DNA from: Variovorax paradoxus
Lineage (GTDB): Bacteria; Pseudomonadota; Gammaproteobacteria; Burkholderiales; Burkholderiaceae_C
Reading direction: 5' to 3'
Length of the DNA stretch: 64,000 bases
Assembly: GCA_016806145.1 (NCBI GenBank)
Contig: CP063166.1
Span: 6,138,001-6,202,000, forward strand
In this document: positions 28,504 through 35,723 of the stretch, one piece after another
How the letters are laid out: each line of letters opens with the position of its first letter
Position numbering within the stretch: position 1 is the first letter of the stretch
Made by a program: the position numbers and the translations under genes
Notes under the pieces: model-generated
The model's database searches: none
The model's input: the letters and a program-made list of their open reading frames with translations, nothing else
Told to the model about the DNA's origin: nothing

Positions 28504-28886
28504 CAGCCCGCGTCGAAAGCCGCGCGCAACCAGGTGATGCGCTCCTCGACCAGCACCACGTCGAAGCGGCATGGCGGCGGCTCGCGCAGGCGGGCGAGAT
28601 AGTGGCGCGCCGCGAACACGATGCGCCGCTGCTTGGCCGCCGTGATGCTGCCGCCCGCGCCGCCGTGGCCCGCGGAACTGCGCTGGCGCACCTCGACGAA
28701 CACCAGCGTGCGGTCGCGCGGATCGCGCATGATCAGGTCGATCTCGCCGCCGCCGCGGCCCGGCGTCCGATAATTGCGCGCGACCAGCCGCAGCCCCGCG
28801 CGTTCCAGGTACGCCAGTGCGGCGTCCTCCGCCGCGTCGCCGCGGCGCTTGGTCGTGACGGCCGATGCCGTCGTCGTGGTCTTCAT
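28503..28886 (-). CDS. yraN: YraN family (UPF0102) nuclease-fold protein
   Basis: A 127-residue protein with the Holliday-junction-resolvase-like/restriction endonuclease fold. Recognisable are KRRGDAAEDAALAYLERAG, ARNYRTPGRGGGEIDLIMRD and VFVEVRQRS, with Glu and Asp of the GEIDL segment and Glu of VEVR as the likely metal-binding set. The biochemical role of YraN is not established. It is divergent from rsmI, its usual neighbour, and upstream of the diaA-like gene with a large palindrome between. Confidence 0.9.
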   Translation of the reverse strand: MKTTTTASAVTTKRRGDAAEDAALAYLERAGLRLVARNYRTPGRGGGEIDLIMRDPRDRTLVFVEVRQRSSAGHGGAGGSITAAKQRRIVFAARHYLARLREPPPCRFDVVLVEERITWLRAAFDAG

Positions 28887-28940
28887 GACCGCTCCCTGTT
28901 CCCGTTTGTTCTTGTGTCGACGTCCCTCGGAGAAAAGCGC

Positions 28941-29894
28941 TTGGCCTCACTCGCACCCGCCTCTTTCGGTGCCGCCCTCGGGGCCGCGCGCGACGCCGCC
29001 GGTGCGCAGCATTATCCGCAGGGCACCCTCTACGTGGTCGCCACGCCGATCGGCAACCTGGCCGACATCACCTTGCGCGCGCTGCACGTGCTGCAGCTGG
29101 TCGACGCCGTCGCCTGCGAGGACACGCGCCACACCCAGAGCCTGCTGCGCGCCTACGGCATCGACCGCCCCGGCGCGCAATTGCTCGCGCTGCACCAGCA
29201 CAACGAGGCCGAGGCCGCGCAGGCCGTGGTCGCGCGGCTCGCGCAGGGCGAGCGCATCGCCTACGTCAGCGACGCCGGCACGCCGGGCGTGAGCGATCCC
29301 GGCGCACGGCTGGTGGCCGCGGTGCATGCGGCCGGCCTGCGCGCGCTGCCGCTGCCGGGCGCGAGCAGCGTCACCACGCTGGTCGGCGCGGCCGGGCTGG
29401 TGTCCGATGGCAGCGGCGACAGCGCGAGCAGCGCCTTCGTGTTCGCGGGCTTCCTGCCGAGCAAGGCCGGCGAGCGCGACGCCGCGGTGCAGGCGCTCGC
29501 GCGCGAGCCGCGCGCCGTGGTGCTGCTCGAGGCCCCGCACCGCATCGAGCCGCTGGCGCGCGCGCTGGCCGTGCTCGGCGAGCGCCGCGTCACCGTGGGC
29601 CGCGAGCTCACCAAGCAGTTCGAGGAGATCGCGACCCTGGCGGCCGGCGCCCTGCCCGCCTGGTTCGCGGCCGAGCGCGACCGCACGCGCGGCGAGTTCG
29701 CGCTGGTGCTGCATCCGGTGGCGGTGGCGGCCGACGACGGCGCCGAGGGCGAACGCGTGCTGCGCCTGCTGCTGGCCGAGCTGCCGGTCAAGAGCGCCGT
29801 GAAGCTCGCGGCCGAGATCACGGGCGCGCCGCGCAACACGCTCTACGACATGGCGCTGCGCATCCGCAACGCGTCGGACGAAGACGCCGACTAA
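28941..29894 (+). CDS. rsmI: 16S rRNA (cytidine(1402)-2'-O)-methyltransferase RsmI
   Basis: SAM-dependent ribose methyltransferase acting on C1402 of 16S rRNA in the decoding centre. The tetrapyrrole-methylase fold motifs are LYVVATPIGNLADITLRAL, CEDTRHTQSLL, YVSDAGTPGVSDPGARLV and LPLPGASSVTTLV. No ATG is available. I propose TTG at 28941 with GGAG 9 nt before it, giving 317 residues with a slightly long N-terminus. The stop overlaps the convergent IclR stop by 4 nt (29891-29894). Confidence 0.93.
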   Translation: MASLAPASFGAALGAARDAAGAQHYPQGTLYVVATPIGNLADITLRALHVLQLVDAVACEDTRHTQSLLRAYGIDRPGAQLLALHQHNEAEAAQAVVARLAQGERIAYVSDAGTPGVSDPGARLVAAVHAAGLRALPLPGASSVTTLVGAAGLVSDGSGDSASSAFVFAGFLPSKAGERDAAVQALAREPRAVVLLEAPHRIEPLARALAVLGERRVTVGRELTKQFEEIATLAAGALPAWFAAERDRTRGEFALVLHPVAVAADDGAEGERVLRLLLAELPVKSAVKLAAEITGAPRNTLYDMALRIRNASDEDAD

Positions 29895-30673
29895 GCGCGC
29901 TTCTTGAACAGCGCCGAGGCCCCGCTCGCCGTCGCCACCTCGGCCGCGGCCTGCATCAGCGTCGGCCCGAGCGTCTCCATGCGCTGCGGCGTCAGCCGCA
30001 CCGCGGGACCGGCGATGGTGATGACGCCGATGGCCGGGCCGGACGGGCCGAAGACCGGCGCCGCCATCGCGGTCATGCCGGGCGCGAAGACCTCGTTGAT
30101 CAGGCTGAAGCCGCGCTGGCGCGCCGCCTTCACGTAGACCATCACGGCCTTGAGCGTGGTCGGCGCCTTGGGGCCGAAGTCCTCGGGCTTGCCCAGGCCC
30201 TTCTTCGCGACCAGCGCCATCGCGTCGTCCTCGGGCAGGGTCGAGAGCCAGGCATGGCCGGCCGCGCTGCACGACAGCGCCACCGACAGGCCCATGTCCG
30301 GGTCGTAGCGCAGGCCGTGGGTGGCGCCCTGCGCCTTGGCCACGAAGGTGAGTTCGTCGCCGTCGACCACCGCCAGGCGCACCAGTTCGCCCGAGGCCTT
30401 GGCGAGCTGGTCGAGCAGCGGCTGCGCGACATCGACCACGCCCGAGTTGCTGAGGAACGAGAGGCCGATCGACACCAGCTTGATGGTCAGCACGTAGTGG
30501 CCGTCGCGCTGCTCCTGCCGCACGTAGCCGTAGCGGATCAGCTCCGTCAGCAGGCGGTGCGAGGCGCTCAGCGGGATCTGCAGATCGCCCGCCAGCAGGG
30601 ACAGGGGCACGCCCTCGGGATGGGACGCCAGATATTCCAGCACCCTGAAGCTGCGTCCCAGCATTTCGCTCAT
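29891..30673 (-). CDS. IclR family transcriptional regulator
   Basis: A 260-residue IclR-type regulator. The N-terminal winged helix-turn-helix is about residues 5-65 (FRVLEYLASHPEGVPLSLLA, then SASHRLLTELIRYGYV). The effector domain includes GELVRLAVVDGDELTFVAKA and the C-terminal MAAPVFGPSGPAIGVITIAG. GGGAG precedes the ATG. It is divergent from the TRAP transporter operon and an element with alternating TTTCC/GGAAA half-sites lies between them. A second copy of that element precedes the ThuA/PQQ genes, so it probably controls both. Confidence 0.93.
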   Translation of the reverse strand: MSEMLGRSFRVLEYLASHPEGVPLSLLAGDLQIPLSASHRLLTELIRYGYVRQEQRDGHYVLTIKLVSIGLSFLSNSGVVDVAQPLLDQLAKASGELVRLAVVDGDELTFVAKAQGATHGLRYDPDMGLSVALSCSAAGHAWLSTLPEDDAMALVAKKGLGKPEDFGPKAPTTLKAVMVYVKAARQRGFSLINEVFAPGMTAMAAPVFGPSGPAIGVITIAGPAVRLTPQRMETLGPTLMQAAAEVATASGASALFKKRA

Positions 30674-30733
30674 GTCAGTACTCCCGGTTCATGTCGCGGA
30701 CCGATGGCGACAGGCGAACTCTAGCAGATGAAG

Positions 30734-30769
30734 GGAAGGGATTTCCATAGTGGAAAGATTTTCCGATTC
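30734..30769 (+). promoter_or_regulatory. Putative IclR operator, copy A
   Basis: A 36-nt element holding TTTCCA-TAG-TGGAAA (30742-30756) and an overlapping GGAAA-GAT-TTTCC, i.e. three alternating half-sites. It is identical at 32 of 36 positions to the minus-strand element at 39484-39519. It sits between iclR and dctP, 61 nt from each start. IclR proteins often bind such multi-half-site operators as tetramers. Confidence 0.7.
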
Positions 30770-30830
30770 CCCACAGAATGCCTTCCATCGCATCGGCCAT
30801 GCCGCCTTCCGTCCCTCCCTGGAGTCCTTC

Positions 30831-31838
30831 GTGAAATTCCTTCGCACCTTCGCCCTCGCCAGCCTCTGCATCGGCCTCGCCGCGCCCGCCCTGGCGCAGC
30901 AGGAACGCACCATCCGCTTCGGCCACCTCAACAACACCGACCATCCGGTGAGCCTGGGCGTGAAGCGCTTCGCCGAGCTGCTCGCGGCCAAGAGCGGCGG
31001 CAAGATGAAGGTGCAGGAGTACCCGGCCAACCAGCTCGGCAACGAGATGCAGCAGCAGTCGGCGCTGCAGGGCGGCGTGCAGCAGATGTCGGCGCCCGCG
31101 ACCACCTCGCTCGCGGGCATCGTCAAGGACTTCGGCCTGGTCGACTTCCCGTTCGCGGTCGCCAGCTTCGAGCAGGCCGACCAGCTGCTCGACGGCCCGC
31201 TGGGCCAGGCGCTGATCGCCAAGCTGCCCGAGAAGGGCCTGGTGGCGCTCGGCTACTGGGACCTGGGCTTTCGCAACGTGACCAACAGCAAGCACCCGAT
31301 CACCAAGGCCGAGGACCTGCAGGGCCTGAAGATCCGCGTGATCCCGAACCCGGTGTTCCTCGACACCTTCAAGGCCTTCAAGGCCAACCCGGTGCCGATG
31401 CCCTTCGCCGAGCTCTACGGCGCGCTCGAGTCGAAGGCGGTCGACGGCCAGGAGAACCCGTTCGCCGTGATCCTGTCGAACAAGTTCTACGAGGTGCAGA
31501 AGTTCGTGAGCGCGACCAACCACGTGTACGCGGCCAACATCGTGCTCGTGAGCAAGAAGTTCTGGGACCAGCTCTCGCCCACCGAGCAGAAGTGGATGCG
31601 CGAGGCCGCCGACGAGGCGCGCGGCTACCAGCGCCAGACCAGCCGCGCCGCGGCGCAGAAGGCCGTCGGCGAGCTGCAGGCCAAGGGCGCGCAGTTCAAC
31701 GAGGTGGCGCCGAAGGAGCAGGTGCGCATGCGCGAGATCGCGCAGCCGGTGATCGACAAGTTCGCGGCCCAGTACGACCCGGCCATCGTCAAGCTCTACA
31801 ACGACGAGCTCGCGCGCATCCGCGGCGGCAAGCAGTGA
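30831..31838 (+). CDS. TRAP transporter substrate-binding protein (DctP family)
   Basis: A 335-residue periplasmic solute receptor that delivers a carboxylate-type ligand to the TRAP membrane proteins. The signal peptide is FLRTFALASLCIGLAAPALA, cleaved before QQERTIRFGH. Family motifs include GLKIRVIPNPVFLDTFKAF, which carries the carboxylate-binding arginine, and PFAELYGALESKAVDGQENP. The start is GTG at 30831 with GGAG 7 nt upstream; an upstream ATG would destroy the signal peptide. First gene of dctP-aroQ-like-dctQ-dctM-ELWxxDGT. Ligand unknown. Confidence 0.93.
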   Translation: MKFLRTFALASLCIGLAAPALAQQERTIRFGHLNNTDHPVSLGVKRFAELLAAKSGGKMKVQEYPANQLGNEMQQQSALQGGVQQMSAPATTSLAGIVKDFGLVDFPFAVASFEQADQLLDGPLGQALIAKLPEKGLVALGYWDLGFRNVTNSKHPITKAEDLQGLKIRVIPNPVFLDTFKAFKANPVPMPFAELYGALESKAVDGQENPFAVILSNKFYEVQKFVSATNHVYAANIVLVSKKFWDQLSPTEQKWMREAADEARGYQRQTSRAAAQKAVGELQAKGAQFNEVAPKEQVRMREIAQPVIDKFAAQYDPAIVKLYNDELARIRGGKQ

Positions 31839-31864
31839 GCGCACCGCAACCGCGAGCATCCATC

Positions 31865-32308
31865 ATGAAGTTCCTCGTCCTGCACGGCCCCAACCTCAAC
31901 CTCTTCGGCCGCCGCGAGCCGCACATCTACGGCCGCACCACCCTGGCCGAGATCGACGCGCGCATCGACAAGCTCGCGCGCGAGCTCGACATCACGGTGG
32001 CGACGATCCAGTCCAACCACGAAGGCGCGCTGGTCGACTTCCTGCACCAGCACATCGACGAGGCGCAGGGCGCGCTGGTCAATCCCGCGGGCCTCACCCA
32101 GCACGGCGTGCCGCTGCACGACGCGATCAAGGCCATGCCGTTCCCGACCATCGAGGTCCACATGTCGAACATCGCGGCGCGCGAGGCCTGGCGCGCGCAC
32201 TCGATCATCTCGCCGGCCGTGCGCGGCACGGTGCAGGGGCTCGGACCGCAGTCCTATCTCGCGGCGCTGCGCGCGCTGGTCGAGATCGTGCGCGACGACA
32301 AGCAGTGA
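31865..32308 (+). CDS. Type II 3-dehydroquinate dehydratase-like protein with altered substrate site
   Basis: A 147-residue member of the AroQ (type II dehydroquinase) family. Catalytic residues of the family are kept: Asn10 in GPNLNLFG, Arg17, Tyr22 in HIYG, Asn73, Glu97 and His99 in EVHMSN, Arg106 and Arg110. The block NPAGLTQHGVPLHDA differs from the usual N(A/P)(G)xxTHTSVALRDA. The His that contacts the substrate is Gln79 and the conserved Arg is His85. It lies inside a TRAP operon, between the receptor and DctQ genes, rather than with accBC as housekeeping aroQ often does. It may therefore act on a related imported cyclic acid. Housekeeping aroQ function cannot be excluded. Confidence 0.85.
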   Translation: MKFLVLHGPNLNLFGRREPHIYGRTTLAEIDARIDKLARELDITVATIQSNHEGALVDFLHQHIDEAQGALVNPAGLTQHGVPLHDAIKAMPFPTIEVHMSNIAAREAWRAHSIISPAVRGTVQGLGPQSYLAALRALVEIVRDDKQ

Positions 32309-32365
32309 GCCCGCGCGTGCGCCGTTGCACGGCGCGCGCCCACCGACTGGATTGAAGAGGACGAC

Positions 32366-32920
32366 ATGAATCGATGGATCGATCGCGCCTGCCGCGTGGT
32401 GGAGGCGCTGATCGCGACCTTCCTGGCCGTGATGGTGGTGCTGGTGTTCGGCAACGTGGTGCTGCGCTACGGCCTCAACTCGGGCATCACCGTGTCCGAG
32501 GAGGTCTCGCGCTGGCTGTTCATCTGGATCACCTTCCTGGGTGCGCTGGTGGCGCTGCGCGAGCATGCCCATCTCGGCGTGGACATGGTGGTCGGCAAGC
32601 TGCCGCCGCTGGGCCGCAAGCTGTGCCTCGGTGCCAGCCACCTGCTGATGCTCTACATCCTGTGGCTGCTGTTCCAGGGCAGCCTGGCGCAGACGCGGAT
32701 CAACTGGGACGTGGAGGCGCCGGTCACCGGCGCCTCGATGGCCGTGGTCTATGCCTCGGGCCTGGTGTTCTCGGTGCTGGCCGCGGCGCTGCTGCTGATC
32801 GAACTGCTGCGCCTGCTCACGGGCCAGCTGGCCGACGACCAGCTGGTGGCGATCCAGGAATCGGAAGAGGCCGCCGCGCTCGCGCAGGTGCTCGACCACG
32901 AACGGGAGCGCCGCGCATGA
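32366..32920 (+). CDS. TRAP transporter small permease (DctQ family)
   Basis: A 184-residue inner membrane protein with four predicted helices: about 12-36 (LIATFLAVMVVLVFGNVVL), 48-70 (WLFIWITFLGALVAL), 88-112 and 128-150. The motif SEEVSRWLFIWITFLGA is typical of DctQ subunits, which associate with the large permease. Its stop overlaps the dctM start by 4 nt (ATGA), so both are co-translated. The soluble C-terminal tail is acidic. Confidence 0.92.
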   Translation: MNRWIDRACRVVEALIATFLAVMVVLVFGNVVLRYGLNSGITVSEEVSRWLFIWITFLGALVALREHAHLGVDMVVGKLPPLGRKLCLGASHLLMLYILWLLFQGSLAQTRINWDVEAPVTGASMAVVYASGLVFSVLAAALLLIELLRLLTGQLADDQLVAIQESEEAAALAQVLDHERERRA

Positions 32921-34197
32921 CGATCGCCGTCTTCCTCGGATCGCTGCTGCTGGCCATGGCGCTCGGCATGCCGATCGCGTTCGCGCTGCTGGCCAGCGGC
33001 GTGGCGCTGATGTGGCAGCTCGACCTGTTCGATGCCCAGATCCTGGCGCAGAACCTGATCGGCGGCGCCGACAGCTTCCCGCTGCTGGCCGTGCCCTTCT
33101 TCATGCTCGCGGGCGAGATCATGAACGCGGGCGGCCTGTCGCGCCGCATCGTCGCGCTGGCGCTCGCGCTGGTGGGCCATGTGCGCGGCGGCCTGGGCTA
33201 CGTGACCATCATGGCCGGCTGCCTGCTGTCGGCGCTGTCGGGCTCGGCCGTGGCCGACGCGGCGGCACTGACCGCGCTGCTGCTGCCGATGATGGTCTCG
33301 GCCGGCCACGACCGCGCCCGCGCGGGCGGCCTGATCGCGGCCACCGGCATCATCGGCCCCGTGATCCCGCCGAGCATCGGGCTGGTGATCTTCGGCGTGG
33401 CGGCCAACGTCTCGATCTCCAAGCTCTTCCTCGCGGCCATCGTGCCCGGCCTGCTGATCGGCGGCGCGCTGTGGATCACCTGGGCCTGGCTGGTGCGGCA
33501 CGAGAAGATCGAGCCGCCGCCGCGCAAGTCCGGCCGCGAGATCGCCAGCGCCGCGCGCGAGGCCGGCTGGGCGCTGATGCTGCCGGTGATCATCCTGGTC
33601 GGCCTGCGCATGGGCGTGTTCACGCCCACCGAGGCGGCCGTGGTGGCCGCCGTCTACGCGCTCTTCGTGGCCACGGTCATCTACCGCGAGCTGCGTTTTC
33701 CCGATCTCTACAAGATCTTCGTGAGCGCCGCCAAGACCAGCGCGGTCGTGATGTTCCTGATCGCCGCGGCGATGGTCAGCGCCTGGCTGATCACGGTGGC
33801 CGACCTGCCCGCCAAGGTGGTGGCGCTGCTCGAGCCCTTCATGGGCAACAAGATCGTGCTGATGATCGCGATCATGCTGCTGGTGATGGCGGTGGGCACG
33901 GCGATGGACATGACGCCGACCATCCTGATCCTCACGCCGGTGCTGATGCCGGTGGTGGCGGCGGCCGGCATCGACCCGGTCTACTTCGGCGTGATGTTCA
34001 TCATCAACAACTCGATCGGGCTGATCACGCCGCCGGTGGGCGTGGTGCTCAACGTGGTGGCGGGCGTGGGCCGCATGCGCATGGACGAGGTCACGCGCGG
34101 CGTGCTGCCGTTCATGGCGGCGGAGTTCGCGATCATGTTCCTCATGGTGCTGTTCCCGCAACTGGTGACGGTGCCCGCCAAATGGTTCGGCGGCTGA
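32917..34197 (+). CDS. TRAP transporter large permease (DctM family)
   Basis: A 426-residue, about 12-helix sodium-coupled permease. Family motifs are the N-terminal LGMPIAFALLASG, GGADSFPLLAVPFFMLAGEIMN, GCLLSALSGSAVADAAAL, ATGIIGPVIPPSIGLVIFG, and the C-terminal INNSIGLITPPVGVVLNVV. It starts within the dctQ stop (ATGA). The next gene, an ELWxxDGT repeat protein, starts 1 nt inside its stop (TGATG), so the whole set is one translationally coupled operon. Confidence 0.95.
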   Translation: MTIAVFLGSLLLAMALGMPIAFALLASGVALMWQLDLFDAQILAQNLIGGADSFPLLAVPFFMLAGEIMNAGGLSRRIVALALALVGHVRGGLGYVTIMAGCLLSALSGSAVADAAALTALLLPMMVSAGHDRARAGGLIAATGIIGPVIPPSIGLVIFGVAANVSISKLFLAAIVPGLLIGGALWITWAWLVRHEKIEPPPRKSGREIASAAREAGWALMLPVIILVGLRMGVFTPTEAAVVAAVYALFVATVIYRELRFPDLYKIFVSAAKTSAVVMFLIAAAMVSAWLITVADLPAKVVALLEPFMGNKIVLMIAIMLLVMAVGTAMDMTPTILILTPVLMPVVAAAGIDPVYFGVMFIINNSIGLITPPVGVVLNVVAGVGRMRMDEVTRGVLPFMAAEFAIMFLMVLFPQLVTVPAKWFGG

Positions 34198-35639
34198 TGC
34201 GCGCGCCCGCCCTGCCGCCTTCGCGCTGCCGGCTGCGCGCGCTGTGCGCGGCGCTCGCGCTCTTCGTTCCGCTGGCCGCGTCGGCGCAGGACCCGGCGCG
34301 CGACGTGCTGCCCGAGCAGCTGCAGCCGCGCGCCTTTGTCGGGCCCACCGGCCTGGTGCGGCTGGGCCCGCGCGTGCTGTTCTCGGCCTTCCACGTGACC
34401 ACCGGGCAGGAACTCTGGAGCAGCGACGGCACCACCGCCGGCACCGTGCCGCTGAAGGACATCCGCCCCGGCTTTCGCGGCGCCTTCCCGAGCTGGCAGA
34501 CGCGCTTCGGCGCGCATGTCTACTTCACCGCCACCGACGGCGCGCACGGCCTCGAGCTGTGGCGCAGCGACGGCACGGCGCGCGGCACGCAGCGCGTGAC
34601 CGACCTGAATCCCGGCGAGGCCGACGCGATGCCGGCCGAGCTGACGGCCTGGCGCGATGCGCTGTACTTCGTCGCCAACGACGGCCGCCACGGCTTCCAG
34701 CTGTGGAAGACCGGCGGCGATGCGCGCAGCACGCAACGCGTGTCCGCGATCGACGCGGGCCCGGGCGCGGTGGTGCGCCAGCTCACGCCGGCCGGCCGGC
34801 GGCTGTTCTTCACCGCCACCAGCCGCGCCCATGGGCACGAGCTCTGGGTCAGCGAGGGCACGCCCGAGACCACGCGGCTGGTGAAGGACATCCGCCCCGG
34901 CGCGGAGGACGGCAACCTCGAGAACCTGGTGGCGATCGGCGACCGGCTCTGGTTCACCGCGAACGACGGCCAACATGGCATCGAGCTCTGGACCAGCGAC
35001 GGCAGCAAGGCCGGCACGCGCATGGTCAAGGACATCCGGCCCGGCGAGGGCGCGTCGCGGCCCGCGCATCTCACGGCCGTGGGCAGCACGCTCTACTTCG
35101 CGGCCGAGGACGGCACGCATGGCATCGAGCTCTGGCGCAGCGACGGCACCGAGGCCGGCACGCGGCTGGTGAAGGACCTGCGGCCCGGCGCCGCGAGCTC
35201 GGTGCCCGGCCCGCTCGCGGCCTTCGGCGGCCGGCTCTACTTCGCCGCCACCGACGGCGAGGCCGGCGCCGAACTCTGGACCAGCGACGGCAGCGCGGCC
35301 GGCACCCGGCTCGTGAAGGACCTGGGGCCGGGACCCGGCAGCGGCTCGCCCGCGCGCTTCGCGCAGGCCGCCGGCCGGCTGTGGTTCTCGGCCAACGACG
35401 GCGTGCACGGCGTGGAGCCCTGGTCCACCGATGGCAGCACGGCCGGCACGCGGCTCGCGGCCGATGTCGCGCCCGGACCGCGCCATGCGATGCCGCTGGG
35501 CTTCGTCGCGCTCGGCGACGCGGTGCTGTTCGTGGCCGACGACGGCCTCGGCAACGAACGCCTGTGGTCGCGCAACACGAAGGGCGGCGCGCGCCGCGCC
35601 ACGCTGATCGGCGATCCGCTGCGCGAGCGCCTGCGCTGA
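34197..35639 (+). CDS. Secreted ELWxxDGT-repeat (beta-propeller) protein
   Basis: A 480-residue exported protein. The signal peptide is CRLRALCAALALFVPLAASA. The mature protein is built of eight repeats of about 47 residues, each with an ELW-x2-DGT-x2-GT-like core: ELWSSDGT, ELWRSDGT, QLWKTGGD, ELWVSEGT, ELWTSDGS, ELWRSDGT, ELWTSDGS, EPWSTDGS. A ninth, degenerate one (RLWSRNTKGG) follows. Each is preceded by LYFxATDG-like strands, consistent with a beta-propeller. Such proteins are secreted and of unknown role. The ATG overlaps the dctM stop by 1 nt, tying it to substrate uptake; perhaps it captures or senses the ligand in the periplasm (inference). Confidence 0.85.
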   Translation: MRAPALPPSRCRLRALCAALALFVPLAASAQDPARDVLPEQLQPRAFVGPTGLVRLGPRVLFSAFHVTTGQELWSSDGTTAGTVPLKDIRPGFRGAFPSWQTRFGAHVYFTATDGAHGLELWRSDGTARGTQRVTDLNPGEADAMPAELTAWRDALYFVANDGRHGFQLWKTGGDARSTQRVSAIDAGPGAVVRQLTPAGRRLFFTATSRAHGHELWVSEGTPETTRLVKDIRPGAEDGNLENLVAIGDRLWFTANDGQHGIELWTSDGSKAGTRMVKDIRPGEGASRPAHLTAVGSTLYFAAEDGTHGIELWRSDGTEAGTRLVKDLRPGAASSVPGPLAAFGGRLYFAATDGEAGAELWTSDGSAAGTRLVKDLGPGPGSGSPARFAQAAGRLWFSANDGVHGVEPWSTDGSTAGTRLAADVAPGPRHAMPLGFVALGDAVLFVADDGLGNERLWSRNTKGGARRATLIGDPLRERLR

Positions 35640-35674
35640 GCCGCGCCGGCTGGCCGGCTCCTTTCCCGCACCAA

Positions 35675-35705
35675 CGAAAAAGGCCCCGGTTCGCACCGGG
35701 GCCTT
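35675..35705 (-). terminator. Terminator between ELWxxDGT and PQQ dehydrogenase genes
   Basis: AAGGCCCCGGT-TCGC-ACCGGGGCCTT is a perfect 11-bp stem. On the minus strand it is followed by TTTCG after extra Ts, ending the PQQ dehydrogenase transcript. On the plus strand it may also stop the TRAP operon. Confidence 0.85.
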
Positions 35706-35723
35706 CGAGCATCGCGCGCGGAC

